Positions 55,715-63,950 of a stretch of DNA of 64,000 nt are shown in pieces. The notes under the pieces are model-generated. The model worked only from the letters and a program-made list of their open reading frames with translations. It had not been told where the DNA came from and did not search any database. The position numbers and the translations under genes were made by a program. Numbering within the stretch: the stretch's first letter is position 1; each line of letters starts with the position of its first letter. The DNA lies in NCBI RefSeq assembly GCF_021390395.1, contig NZ_JAJUWT010000005.1, positions 248,001 through 312,000 of the forward strand, given 5' to 3'. This stretch comes from Saccharothrix sp. S26 (GTDB lineage: Bacteria; Actinomycetota; Actinomycetes; Mycobacteriales; Pseudonocardiaceae).

Positions 55715-56269
55715 CTAGAGGGCGCGCAGCACCGCCGCCGTCTCGGTGATGCGGTCGGTCAGGGACGGCGGTTCCGGGGCGGTCACCCACCGGGCGACCG
55801 CGACCTGGAAGACGGCCACGGCGCTGTGGGCGGCGAGCGCGGCGGCGACCTCGGTGACGCCACGGGCCCGCAGGGCGTGGGCGGTAGCGTCGGCCAGCGC
55901 CGCGAGCTTGAGCAGCTCCCGTTCCCGCAGGCCGGGGTTGGCCTCGACGATCCGGTGCCGCCGCGCGGCGTGGTCGTGGCGGTCGGCCAGCAGGGCGCCG
56001 GCGGCGAGCACGCCGGCCAGCGCGGCGTCCAGCGGTGCGGCGTCGGGTGGTGCGGCGAGGATCGCCTCGGACGCCGTGGCCTCCATGGTCTTCGAGCCGT
56101 CGAAGAGCACTTCGCGCTTGTCGGTGAAGTGGCGGAAGAACGTCCGCTCGGTCACGCCGGCGCGTTCGGCGATGTCGCCCGCGGTGGTCTGCTCGAAGCC
56201 GCGCTCCGCGAAGAGGTCCATCGCGGCGCGGGTCATCCGCCCTCGGGCGTCCGGCTCCCAGCGACTCAT
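55715..56269 (-). CDS. TetR-family regulator
   Basis: A 184-residue TetR repressor. The N-terminal helix-turn-helix (MTRAAMDLFAERGFEQTTAG, DIAERAGVTERTFFRHFTDK) is intact; the C-terminal domain is a helical ligand pocket. ATG 56269 is preferred; an upstream ATG at 56302 would extend the frame into the operator. It diverges from an epimerase-like SDR gene, and two palindromes lie between the genes, so it most likely represses both itself and that gene. Confidence 0.9.
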   Translation of the reverse strand: MSRWEPDARGRMTRAAMDLFAERGFEQTTAGDIAERAGVTERTFFRHFTDKREVLFDGSKTMEATASEAILAAPPDAAPLDAALAGVLAAGALLADRHDHAARRHRIVEANPGLRERELLKLAALADATAHALRARGVTEVAAALAAHSAVAVFQVAVARWVTAPEPPSLTDRITETAAVLRAL

Positions 56270-56284
56270 GCCGGGAAGTGTAGT

Positions 56285-56335
56285 GATGACAGTGACTGAC
56301 ATGCTGTGCTACGTTCGATGTCAGTCACTGACATC
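56285..56335. promoter_or_regulatory. Two TetR operators in tandem
   Basis: Right site GATGTCAGTCACTGACATC (56317-56335) is a perfect 9+1+9 palindrome. Left site GATGACAGTGACTGACATG (56285-56303) matches 7 of 9 paired positions. Centres are 32 bp apart, about three helical turns, placing both on one DNA face. Seen together they form a 12-bp inverted repeat (AGTGACTGACAT/ATGTCAGTCACT). They fill the tetR-epimerase spacer. Confidence 0.82.
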
Positions 56336-56356
56336 CCTCGGAAGGACCACCGCGTC

Positions 56357-57271
56357 ATGCGCGTCTTCGTCACCGGCGCCTCGGGCTGGATCGGCTCGGC
56401 CGTCACCGATGAGCTGCTCGCCCACTCCCACGAGGTCGTCGGCCTCGTCCGCACCGACTCCGCCGCCGCCGCGCTGGAGGCCAAGGGGGCCACGGCGCAC
56501 CGCGGCAGCCTCGACGACCCCGCCGGCCTGGCCTCCGTCGCCAAGTCCGCGGACGCCGTCGTCCACCTCGCGTTCAAGCACGACTTCACCGACTACGCGG
56601 GGGCCGGCCGCACCGAGCGCGCCGCCGTCGAACGGATGCTCGACGCGCTCGACGGCACCGGCCGGCCGTTCCTGCTCGCCTCCGGCCTGGCCTCCGACGT
56701 CACCGGCCGCGCGGTGACCGAGGACGACCCGTCACCGCACCACGGCCCGGACTCGCCGCGCGGCGGCAGCGAGAACCTCGCCCTGTCCTACGCCGACCGG
56801 GGCGTCCGCCCGGTGGCGCTGCGCTTCGCCGCGTCCGTGCACGGCATGGGCGACCACGGCTTCGTCTCGACCCTCACGGAGATCGCGCGCCGGCACGGCG
56901 TCGCGGGCTACCTCGGCGACGGGGCCAACCACTGGCCCGCCGTGCACCGCTCCGACGCCGCACGGCTGGTCCGGCTGGCCCTCGACCAGGCGCCGGCCGG
57001 GTCAAGGGTGCACGCGGTGGCCGAGGAAGGCGTGCCCACCCGCGACATCGCCGCCGCCATCGGCGCTCACCTGGGCGTCCCCACGGCATCCGTGCCGCCG
57101 GAAGACGCCGAACGGCACTTCGGCTGGATCGGCGCGTTCTTCGCCATGGACATGCGCGCGTCGAGCGCCCGCACCCGCGACCTGCTCGGCTGGACGCCGA
57201 CGGGTCCGACGCTGCTCGCCGACATCGCCGCCGGCGCCTACGCCCGGCCGGACCTGGCCGCTACGCGCTGA
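56357..57271 (+). CDS. Epimerase-type NAD(P)-dependent SDR
   Basis: A 304-residue extended/atypical SDR. The N-terminal cofactor motif is VFVTGASGWIGSAVTDEL (GxxGxxG) and ADAVVHLAFKHDF is a family block. The usual Tyr-x3-Lys is not obvious: LLASGLASDVTG and SENLALSYADRG occupy that region, as in NAD-epimerase-like redox sensors and flavonoid-reductase relatives. ATG 56357 follows GAAGGA at about 10 nt. It is the likely TetR target. The 3' end overlaps the convergent ABC ATPase gene by 11 bp. Substrate is unknown. Confidence 0.85.
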   Translation: MRVFVTGASGWIGSAVTDELLAHSHEVVGLVRTDSAAAALEAKGATAHRGSLDDPAGLASVAKSADAVVHLAFKHDFTDYAGAGRTERAAVERMLDALDGTGRPFLLASGLASDVTGRAVTEDDPSPHHGPDSPRGGSENLALSYADRGVRPVALRFAASVHGMGDHGFVSTLTEIARRHGVAGYLGDGANHWPAVHRSDAARLVRLALDQAPAGSRVHAVAEEGVPTRDIAAAIGAHLGVPTASVPPEDAERHFGWIGAFFAMDMRASSARTRDLLGWTPTGPTLLADIAAGAYARPDLAATR

Positions 57272-58058
57272 CCCGCTGCCTGCGCAACGGCACGATCAGG
57301 GGCGTCCCGGTCTCCGGGTCGTCGATCACCCGGCACGGCAGGCCGAAGACGTCCCGCACCAGCTCCGCCGTGACGATGTCCGAGGGCTTGCCCTGCGCCA
57401 CCACGCCCACACCGGGCTTCATGGCGATCAGGTGCGTGGCGTAGCGGCACGCCTGGTTCAGGTCGTGCAGGACGGCGACCAGCGTGTGGTTGCCGTCCTC
57501 GTGCAGGTCGGCGCACAGGTCGAGCACCTCGACCTGGTGGGCGATGTCGAGGAACGTGGTCGGCTCGTCCAGCAGCAGGATCGACGTCTGCTGCGCCAGC
57601 ACCATGGCCAGCCACACGCGTTGCCGCTGCCCGCCGGACAGCTCGTCCACCAGGCGGTCCGCCAGGTCGTGCACGCCGGTCATCCGCATCGCGGCGGCGG
57701 TCACCTCCTCGTCCTCGACCGACCACTGCCGCAGCAGCCGCTGGTGCGGGTACCGGCCGCGCGCGACCAGCTCGCCGACCGTGATGCCGCCGGGCGCGAT
57801 GGAGGTCTGCGGCAGCAGCCCGAGGCGGCGGGCGACCTCCTTCGAGCGCAGCGTCGAGATCACCTCGCCGTCGAGGTACACCGCGCCGGCGCGGGGTTTG
57901 AGCATCCGCGCCAACGCCTTGAGCACGGTCGACTTGCCGCACGCGTTGGGGCCCACGATGACGGTGAACGAGCCGTCCGGGATCTCCACGTCCAACCCGG
58001 ACACGACGATCCGCTCGTCGTAGGACAGCGTCAGTTCCGACCCCCGGAGCCTGGTCAC
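57261..58058 (-). CDS. Iron-siderophore ABC transporter ATP-binding protein
   Basis: A 265-residue FecE/FepC-type ATPase. Walker A is VGPNACGKSTVLKAL, signature DELSGGQRQRVWLAM, Walker B SILLLDEPTTFLD and the H-loop VLHDLNQA. It energises uptake of ferric siderophore through the two permeases encoded just upstream; its GTG overlaps the second permease stop by 4 bp. It is the last gene of an iron-box-controlled operon and overlaps the convergent epimerase gene by 11 bp. No siderophore-binding lipoprotein lies in the operon. Confidence 0.93.
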   Translation of the reverse strand: MTRLRGSELTLSYDERIVVSGLDVEIPDGSFTVIVGPNACGKSTVLKALARMLKPRAGAVYLDGEVISTLRSKEVARRLGLLPQTSIAPGGITVGELVARGRYPHQRLLRQWSVEDEEVTAAAMRMTGVHDLADRLVDELSGGQRQRVWLAMVLAQQTSILLLDEPTTFLDIAHQVEVLDLCADLHEDGNHTLVAVLHDLNQACRYATHLIAMKPGVGVVAQGKPSDIVTAELVRDVFGLPCRVIDDPETGTPLIVPLRRQRVSA

Positions 58059-59083
58059 GTCGTGCTCCCCTTCCTCCACTCGTGGGCCAGCAGCCACACC
58101 AGGTAGAGCCCGCCGATCGCGCCGGTGGCGATGCCCACCGGTAGCTGGGTCGTCGGGAACAGCCGTTGCACCGCGAAGTCGCTCACCACCAGCAGCAGCC
58201 CGCCCGTGAGCGCCGACGCGGCCAACCCCGGGCCGGACGCGCCGGTGAGCCGTCGCGCGACCTGCGGCGCGGCGAGCGCCACGAAGCTGATCGGCCCGGC
58301 GGCGGCCGTGGCGACGGCCGCCAGGCCCACGCTCACCGCGAGCAGCGCCAGCCGGGTGCGCTCGGCGGGCACGCCCAGCCCGGTCGCGGCGCTGTCGCCC
58401 ATCTCCAGCAACGCGAGCCGGCGGCCGAGCGCCAACGCGCACGGCAGCAGCACGGCCAGCACGAGCGCGACCACCTGCGCCTCGTCCCAGCCCCGGTTGT
58501 TCAGACCGCCGACCAGCCACGTCTGCGCGGCCAGCGCGCTTTCCAGGGTGGCCCGCGTGATCAGGTAGGAGTTGACCGCCACCATCACCGCGCTCACGCC
58601 GATGCCGATGAGCACCAGCCGAAAGCCCTGCACGCCCTGCTTGAGCGCCAACAGGTAGACCGCGGTGGAGGTGAGCAGGCCGGCCGCGGTCGCGCCGAGC
58701 GCGGTGGCCGCCATGCTGCCCTGCGCCAGCACGAGGACCGCGATCGCGCCGGTGGCCGCGCCCTGGGTGAAGCCGATGATGTCGGGGCTGGCCAACGGGT
58801 TGCGGGACAGGCTCTGCAGGATCGCGCCGCTGAGCGCGAGCGCCGCGCCGACCAGCAGGCCGGTGACCAGCCGGGGCAGGCGCAGCGTGAAGACGACGAA
58901 GTCGGCGTAGCCGTCGCCCTGGCCGGCGAAGGTGGCCAGCACTTCGCCGACGGTGAGCGGGAAGTCGCCGGTGACCACGGTGGCGACGGCCGCGACCGCG
59001 GTCAGCAGGGCGATGGCGGTGCTGACGAGCAGCGCGCGTTCGCTGATCCGCAGCGAGACGACGGGCGTGCGGATGGTCCTCAC
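58055..59083 (-). CDS. Iron-siderophore ABC transporter permease 2
   Basis: A 342-residue FecCD-family permease with about ten membrane helices. Family blocks are LRLPRLVTGLLVGAALALSG, LQSLSRNPLASPDIIGFTQG and GPISFVALAAPQVARRLTG; the Gly after the last helix pairs forms the ATPase-contact EAA-like loop. It works as a heterodimer with the upstream permease. GTG 59083 overlaps the upstream stop by 4 bp (GTGA) and its stop overlaps the ATPase start, so expression is strictly coupled. Confidence 0.93.
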   Translation of the reverse strand: MRTIRTPVVSLRISERALLVSTAIALLTAVAAVATVVTGDFPLTVGEVLATFAGQGDGYADFVVFTLRLPRLVTGLLVGAALALSGAILQSLSRNPLASPDIIGFTQGAATGAIAVLVLAQGSMAATALGATAAGLLTSTAVYLLALKQGVQGFRLVLIGIGVSAVMVAVNSYLITRATLESALAAQTWLVGGLNNRGWDEAQVVALVLAVLLPCALALGRRLALLEMGDSAATGLGVPAERTRLALLAVSVGLAAVATAAAGPISFVALAAPQVARRLTGASGPGLAASALTGGLLLVVSDFAVQRLFPTTQLPVGIATGAIGGLYLVWLLAHEWRKGSTT

Positions 59084-60087
59084 AGCGTGGCGAGCTTCCT
59101 GCGCCGGCACAGCGCGATGAACACTGGCGCGCCGATGAACGCGGTGATGATGCCGACCTCCATCTCCTGCGGTGCGATGATCACCCGGCCGACGACGTCC
59201 GAACCCAGCAGCAGGATCGGCGAGAGCACCGCGGAGTAGGCCAGCACCCAGCGCTGGTCGCTGCCGCCGATCATGCGGGCCACGTGCGGCACGGTCAGGC
59301 CGACGAACGCGATCGGCCCGGCCGCGGCCGTCGCGGCGCCCGCCATGAGCGTGACGGCCAGGACGCCGAACGCGCGGGTGCGGTTGACGTTCGCGCCCAG
59401 CGCCTTGCCGGTGTGGTCGCCCAGCGCCAGCACGTTGAGGTTGCGCGCCAGCAGGAACGCGATCAGGATGCCCGGCAGCGCGAACGGCGAGACCTGGCCG
59501 ATCAGCTCGAAGTCGCGGCCGGCGAGCGAGCCGACGTTCCAGAAGCGGAACGAGTCGAACGTGTGCGTGAACAACAGCAGGATCGCCGAGACGTAGGCGT
59601 ACAGCACGGCGGTCAGCGCCGCGCCGCTGAGCACCAGCCGGTCCGGGGTGGCCGCGCCGCGACCGGCCGCGCCGAGCACGTACACGGCGGTCGCCGTGCC
59701 CGCCGCGCCGGCCAGCGCGAACCACACGTACCCGGTGGGGCTGGTGATGCCGAAGAACGCGATGGCGGACACGATCGCCGCCGCCGCGCCCATGTTCACG
59801 CCGAGCAGGCCGGGGTCGGCGAGCGGGTTGCGGGTCAGCGCCTGCATCACCGCGCCGGACAGGCCGAGCGCCGCGCCGACCAGCAGGCCGAGCACCGCCC
59901 GGGGCACGCGGACGTCGCGCACGATGGCCGCGTCGCCGGTGCCGTCGTCGGCCAGGAGCAGGGAGAAGGTGTCGGCGAACGGGATGCTCTTCGTGCCGAT
60001 CCACAGGCTGAGCAGCACGATCAGGCCCAGCACGCCGATCGACACGAGCAGGCCGACCCCTCGCACCGCTTCGCGCGACACCCGCAC
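59080..60087 (-). CDS. Iron-siderophore ABC transporter permease 1
   Basis: A 335-residue FecCD-family permease with about ten helices. Blocks include VRVPRAVLGLLVGAALGLSG, LTRNPLADPGLLGVNMGAAA and GPIAFVGLTVPHVARMIGG. It is the first gene of the operon; GTG 60087 follows GGGAGG and a DmdR/IdeR-type iron box lies only 12 bp upstream. Iron-replete cells should therefore switch the operon off. The substrate-binding protein must be encoded elsewhere. Confidence 0.93.
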   Translation of the reverse strand: MRVSREAVRGVGLLVSIGVLGLIVLLSLWIGTKSIPFADTFSLLLADDGTGDAAIVRDVRVPRAVLGLLVGAALGLSGAVMQALTRNPLADPGLLGVNMGAAAAIVSAIAFFGITSPTGYVWFALAGAAGTATAVYVLGAAGRGAATPDRLVLSGAALTAVLYAYVSAILLLFTHTFDSFRFWNVGSLAGRDFELIGQVSPFALPGILIAFLLARNLNVLALGDHTGKALGANVNRTRAFGVLAVTLMAGAATAAAGPIAFVGLTVPHVARMIGGSDQRWVLAYSAVLSPILLLGSDVVGRVIIAPQEMEVGIITAFIGAPVFIALCRRRKLATL

Positions 60088-60098
60088 CTCCCGGAAGT

Positions 60099-60117
60099 TT
60101 AGGTAAGGCTAACCGAC
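60099..60117 (-). promoter_or_regulatory. Iron box (DmdR/IdeR-type) upstream of the siderophore operon
   Basis: TTAGGTAAGGCTAACCGAC agrees with the actinobacterial iron-box consensus TTAGGTTAGGCTAACCTAA at 16 of 19 positions. It lies 12 bp upstream of the first permease start, overlapping the expected promoter/leader, so DmdR/IdeR-Fe(II) should repress the operon. Confidence 0.88.
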
Positions 60118-60518
60118 GCACGGGCCAGTGGATCGTGAGGTCGACGACGGGCCTGAGGAAGCCGGGGTGGCAGCTCCCGGCGGGCGCGGTGGACATCGGG
60201 CGAACCGACCGCCGACTCCTACGACTGCCGCACGGTCGACCCGGGCGGCAGGCCGGGCCGCCGCGCTGCGAGAAGGGCGGGTCAGCCGACGTGCCGGCCG
60301 CGACGGGGGGGGTGCTCATGCGCATCGACGGCCGGCCACGCTGGAGGGCGCGGACCCGTTCCGGGAGACCGGGTACGCCTGCACCGGGAGCCGACTCGAT
60401 CGCGGCGAGCCTCCCGCGCCACCTGACCAACGAGGTGGGCCGGGACATCATCCGCGACGCGGGCGACGAGCCGTGCGCCGACCTGGAGAACCCGATGCCG
60501 TGCCGTCCCGGGCGGTGG
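60118..60518. other. 400-bp spacer, possible decayed ORF
   Basis: No firm gene. A plus-strand frame from ATG 60318 reads ADSIAASLPRHLTNEVGRDI then IRDAGDEPCADLENPMPC, which looks somewhat protein-like but has no family match I know and runs on through the opposing DUF1304 gene without a stop. It may be a remnant. The runaway open frames here and on the minus strand are otherwise Arg/Pro-rich shadows. Confidence 0.3.
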
Positions 60519-60923
60519 TCAGGCGAGGGTCAGCGCGACGATCGCGACCAGCGCCGGGGTGATCTGGGCGATCGCGCCGCCCACGCCCGCGCCCTTGGCG
60601 CGGCTCATCGCGAGGCGGTCCGAGACGCCCAGGCCGATGCCGGCCAGGACCATGAACCCGCAGGTGTAGTACAGCAGCGCGCGGCCCACCGGTTCGTCGC
60701 CCGCGTTCAGCGCGATCAGGCCGACGACCGTGCCGGAGGCCAGGAACAGGTTGTACAGGCCGACGTTGAACGACCACAGCCGGACCGGCTCGACGTCCCG
60801 CGCCGGCACCTTGAACACGCCCCAGTGCACGCCGGGCCGGCGGAACAGCAGCGTCTCCCACACGAACACCAGCACGTGGATCGCGGCCGCCACGCCGGCG
60901 GCGACCTGCGCGACGACGGTCAC
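60519..60923 (-). CDS. DUF1304 membrane protein
   Basis: A 134-residue protein with four membrane helices (VAAAIHVLVFVWETLLF, LYNLFLASGTVVGLIAL, LYYTCGFMVLAGIGLGVSD, ITPALVAIVALTLA). The hallmark IHVLVFVWETLLF ... VFKVPARDVEPVRLWSFNVGLYN is split by short loops. DUF1304 proteins are small integral membrane proteins of unknown role. GTG 60923 overlaps the cupin gene stop by 4 bp (GTGA), so the two are coupled, and both face the divergent LuxR regulator. Confidence 0.88.
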   Translation of the reverse strand: MTVVAQVAAGVAAAIHVLVFVWETLLFRRPGVHWGVFKVPARDVEPVRLWSFNVGLYNLFLASGTVVGLIALNAGDEPVGRALLYYTCGFMVLAGIGLGVSDRLAMSRAKGAGVGGAIAQITPALVAIVALTLA

Positions 60924-61372
60924 GACGACCACTCCCCCATCGTGATCCCGTGCCGCTCCACGACCTCGCGCAGCAGCGGGGCCGCGTCGTGCAACGGGGT
61001 GCCGGCGGGCACGGACCGGTCGACGTCGCGGAAGAACCGGCCCATGGCGTCGGTCAGGCTGATCGCCAGGAACCGCACCGACGGGGAGTGCACGGTGAAC
61101 GTGTGCGCCGCGTCCGGCGGGATGGCGATCGACGACCCCGGGGTCAGGTCGTGGACCTCCCCGTCGACCAGCACCGCCATCCGGCCGTGCAGCACGTAGT
61201 ACGCCTTGGCCCACGGCGTGACGTGCGGCGGCACGGTGGGTCCGCGCGGCGCGTCGACCTCGAACAGCTCGTAGGCGCCGTCGGTGTGCGCGGCGTCCAC
61301 CTTGACCATGACCTTCGCGTCCGGCGAGTTCAGCTCGAAGCCCTCGCCGGCGGTGCTCGAGTGCGTCCTCAT
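60920..61372 (-). CDS. Cupin-domain protein
   Basis: A 150-residue single-domain cupin. The beta-barrel motifs are PPHVTPWAKAYYVLHGRMAV and IPPDAAHTFTVHSPSVRF; one His is in each, but the full HxH...E...H metal set is not present, so metal binding is uncertain. ATG 61372 lacks a clear ribosome-binding site. The gene is coupled to DUF1304 and divergent from a LuxR regulator 87 bp away, which probably controls it. Such cupins may be sensors or small isomerases. Confidence 0.85.
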   Translation of the reverse strand: MRTHSSTAGEGFELNSPDAKVMVKVDAAHTDGAYELFEVDAPRGPTVPPHVTPWAKAYYVLHGRMAVLVDGEVHDLTPGSSIAIPPDAAHTFTVHSPSVRFLAISLTDAMGRFFRDVDRSVPAGTPLHDAAPLLREVVERHGITMGEWSS

Positions 61373-61459
61373 GGCCCGACGGTAGGAGCGCCGCCCGACC
61401 GCCCTCCATCCCCGGAATCCGGGATGGAGCCGCACCCCGCGCGGGCGCATACTCCGACC

Positions 61460-62494
61460 ATGTGGGAAGGACGGGCGATCGGGGCGCGGCGCGAGATCGC
61501 CGCGCTCGCCACCACGGGCCTCGGGGTCGTCGAGCTGCACCGGGCCGCGATCGACGTGGTCGAGCGGGTCGTGCCCACCGACCTGACCTGCTGGGCGTCG
61601 CTGGACCCGGACACCGCCGTGATCAGCACGATGACCAGCGGCGCGAACCGCATCCCGGCCCAGTACGAGCCGGTGCTGGCGGCCTGCGAGTACAGCGGCG
61701 CGGAGCCGCACTCGTTCGCCGAGCTGGCCCGCCGCCCGGAGCCGGTGGCGCGGCTGTCGGACGTGCCGCGCGACGCCGCGCGCAGCGGCAGGCTGAACGA
61801 GGTGTGGCGTCCCCTGGGCCTGCACCACGAGCTGCGCGCGGTGTTCCGGGTGGACGGCACCTGCTGGGGCGCGGCGGGCCTGGTGCGCGGCGGCGAGTTC
61901 TCCGCCCGCGAGGCCGAGTTCCTCGCTTCGGTCACGCCCGCGCTGGCCGCCGCGACCAGGGTGGCGGTGCGGTGCGGCACCTACCGGGCCGGTGGTGACC
62001 CGGCGATCGTGGTCGTCGGCCCGGACGGCGCGCCGCGCGCCGCCACCGCCGCCGCTCGGACCTGGCGCGACGAGCTGGACGCGATCGCGCCGGGCCGGTT
62101 CGCGGTGGTGCTGCGGGCCGTGGTGACGGGTGCGCGGGCGTCGGCGTCCGGCACGTTCCGGGCACGGGTGCGCGACGCGGCGGGCGGCTGGGTCCTGGTG
62201 CGGGCCAGCCGGTTGATCGCGGAGGACGACCGCGAGACGGTGGTGACCGTCGAACGCGCGTCCGGGGCCGAGCTGCTGGGCCTGCTGTCCGCCGCCTACG
62301 GCCTCACCGCCCGTGAGCGCGAGGTGTGCGACGAGGTGATGGCCGGTCGGTCCACGTCCGACATCGCGGCCCGGCTCGCCATCTCCGCGCACACCGTGCA
62401 GGACCACCTGAAGTCGGTGTTCGGCAAGGTCGACGTGCGCAGCCGGGGCGAGCTGGTCGCCAAGCTGCGGCCGGAGGACCACGGCTCCCGGTAA
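61460..62494 (+). CDS. LuxR-family regulator with GAF-like N-terminus
   Basis: A 344-residue single-component regulator. The N-terminal about 170 residues resemble a GAF-type sensor (RVVPTDLTCWASLDPDTAVI ... LHHELRAVFRVDGTCWGAAG). The C-terminal helix-turn-helix is classic LuxR (YGLTAREREVCDEVMAGRST, SDIAARLAISAHTVQDHLKS). It diverges from the cupin-DUF1304 pair by 87 bp, the likely target. ATG 61460 gives the full sensor. The ligand is unknown. Confidence 0.87.
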   Translation: MWEGRAIGARREIAALATTGLGVVELHRAAIDVVERVVPTDLTCWASLDPDTAVISTMTSGANRIPAQYEPVLAACEYSGAEPHSFAELARRPEPVARLSDVPRDAARSGRLNEVWRPLGLHHELRAVFRVDGTCWGAAGLVRGGEFSAREAEFLASVTPALAAATRVAVRCGTYRAGGDPAIVVVGPDGAPRAATAAARTWRDELDAIAPGRFAVVLRAVVTGARASASGTFRARVRDAAGGWVLVRASRLIAEDDRETVVTVERASGAELLGLLSAAYGLTAREREVCDEVMAGRSTSDIAARLAISAHTVQDHLKSVFGKVDVRSRGELVAKLRPEDHGSR

Positions 62495-62521
62495 GCCGAC
62501 CCGGGTGACGCGGCAGATAAT

Positions 62522-62563
62522 GTGGCCGGCCACGGATCGTGTTACGTTCAGGTGGTCGGCCAC
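62522..62563. promoter_or_regulatory. Twin palindromes upstream of the MarR-reductase operon
   Basis: GTGGCCGGCCAC (62522-62533, perfect palindrome) and GTGGTCGGCCAC (62552-62563, one mismatch) begin 30 bp apart. The second lies just before the GAGGAGG ribosome-binding site of the MarR gene. Two copies on one DNA face are typical autoregulatory MarR operators. Confidence 0.75.
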
Positions 62564-62583
62564 ATGTTTCGAGGAGGCGGCCC

Positions 62584-63042
62584 GTGGGACAGCCGAGCAC
62601 CGCGGACGGCGGCAGGCTGAGCTACGCGATCTTCACCCTGGCCCGCGCGCACCGGGGGTTCGCCGCCGCGCTGCTGCGCGACCTGGGCCTGCACCCCGGC
62701 CAGGAGCTGCTGCTGATGCAACTGCTCGACCGCGACGGGCAGACCCAGTCCGAACTGCTCGACCGCGTCGGCCTGGACCACTCGACGGTGTCGAAGTCGT
62801 TGCGGCGCATGCAGGAGGCCGGGCTGGTGACCCGCGTGCCGAGCGAGCGCGACCGGCGGGTGCTGCACGTGTGGCTCACCGGGAAGGGCCGGGCGATGCG
62901 GGAACCGCTGACCGCCTTGTGGTCCACGCTCGAACGCGCCTCCACCCGGGGCCTGGGCCCCGACGAGATCGACGCCTTCATCCGCCTCGCCGGTGCGGTC
63001 GAACACGCGATCGCCCACCGCGCGTCCCTTGAGGAGACCTGA
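62584..63042 (+). CDS. MarR-family regulator
   Basis: A 152-residue winged-helix MarR protein. The helix-turn-helix and wing read DRVGLDHSTVSKSLRRMQEA, GLVTRVPSERDRRVLHVWLT. The N-terminal helix carries LSYAIFTLARAHRGFAAALL. GTG 62584 follows GAGGAGG at good distance. Its stop overlaps the ATG of the quinone reductase gene (TGATG), so it probably represses its own operon through the twin palindromes and is released by a quinone, aldehyde or similar electrophile. Confidence 0.9.
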   Translation: MGQPSTADGGRLSYAIFTLARAHRGFAAALLRDLGLHPGQELLLMQLLDRDGQTQSELLDRVGLDHSTVSKSLRRMQEAGLVTRVPSERDRRVLHVWLTGKGRAMREPLTALWSTLERASTRGLGPDEIDAFIRLAGAVEHAIAHRASLEET

Positions 63043-63950
63043 TGAAAGCCGTTGTGCTGAACCGTTTCGGCGGACCGGAGGAGCTGCGCCCGGCCGAGGT
63101 CGAACGACCCGAGCCCGGTCCCGGCCAGGTGCGGCTGCGGGTGCGCGCGGCCGGTGTGAACCCGTTCGACGCGAAGGTCCGCTCGGGCGCGATGGAAGCC
63201 GTCTTCACCACGCCGCTGCCGACGATCCTCGGCCTGGAGGCGGCGGGCGTGGTCGACGCGGTCGGCCCGGACGTCACCGGCTGGTCCGTCGGCGACGAGG
63301 TGCTCGGCTGGACCGACACGGGCGCGTACGCCGAGTACGCGTTGGCCACCGCGGTCGCGCGCAAGCCCGAAGGGCTGTCGTGGGAGCGCGCCGTGACGCT
63401 GCCCGTGGCCGCCGAGACCGCCGGCCGGGTGTTCCGGCTGCTCGGGATCGAGCCGGGCGAGACGCTGCTCGTCCACGGCGCGGCGGGCGGCGTGGGCTCG
63501 CTGGCCGTCCAGCTCGCCGTGGCGGCCGGGCTGCGGGTCATCGGCACCGCGGGCCCGGCCAACCAGGAGCACGTCGCCGCGCTCGGCGCCACGCCGACGA
63601 CGTACGGCGAGGGCCTGGTCGAACGCGTGCGCGCGTTGGCACCCGAGGGGGTCGACGCGGTGTTCGACGTGGCGGGCAGGGGCGCTCTGCCGGCGTCGAT
63701 CGAGCTGCGCGGCGGCACGGACCGCATCGTCACGATCGCCGACGCCCCGGCCGCCGCCGAACTGGGCGTGGTGTTCTCCGGCGGCCCGCCGGAGCGGTCG
63801 CCCGACCGCCTGGCCGAACTGGCGGACCTGGCCGCGCAGGGCGACCTCGTCACCCCGGTCGGCGGCACGTTCCCCTTGGCCGACGCCGCCGAAGCCCACC
63901 GCGTGAGCGCCTCGGGCCACGCGCGGGGCAAGCTCGTGCTGATCGCGTAG
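63042..63950 (+). CDS. NADPH:quinone reductase-type MDR oxidoreductase
   Basis: A 302-residue zinc-free MDR protein of the quinone oxidoreductase class. The N-terminal domain has the RVRAAGVNPFDAKVR signature (no zinc cysteines) and the cofactor motif is LLVHGAAGGVGSLAVQLA. It should reduce quinones or alpha,beta-unsaturated carbonyls with NADPH, a detoxification role that fits control by the overlapping MarR gene. The last 50 bp of the window hold no feature I can support. Confidence 0.92.
   Translation: MKAVVLNRFGGPEELRPAEVERPEPGPGQVRLRVRAAGVNPFDAKVRSGAMEAVFTTPLPTILGLEAAGVVDAVGPDVTGWSVGDEVLGWTDTGAYAEYALATAVARKPEGLSWERAVTLPVAAETAGRVFRLLGIEPGETLLVHGAAGGVGSLAVQLAVAAGLRVIGTAGPANQEHVAALGATPTTYGEGLVERVRALAPEGVDAVFDVAGRGALPASIELRGGTDRIVTIADAPAAAELGVVFSGGPPERSPDRLAELADLAAQGDLVTPVGGTFPLADAAEAHRVSASGHARGKLVLIA

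Noticed and set aside
60135-61199. 354-residue plus-strand ORF opposite the DUF1304 and cupin genes
   Set aside because: No domain and an Arg/Gly/His-rich shadow over most of its length; only a short stretch near 60370-60510 looks protein-like and is noted as a possible remnant.
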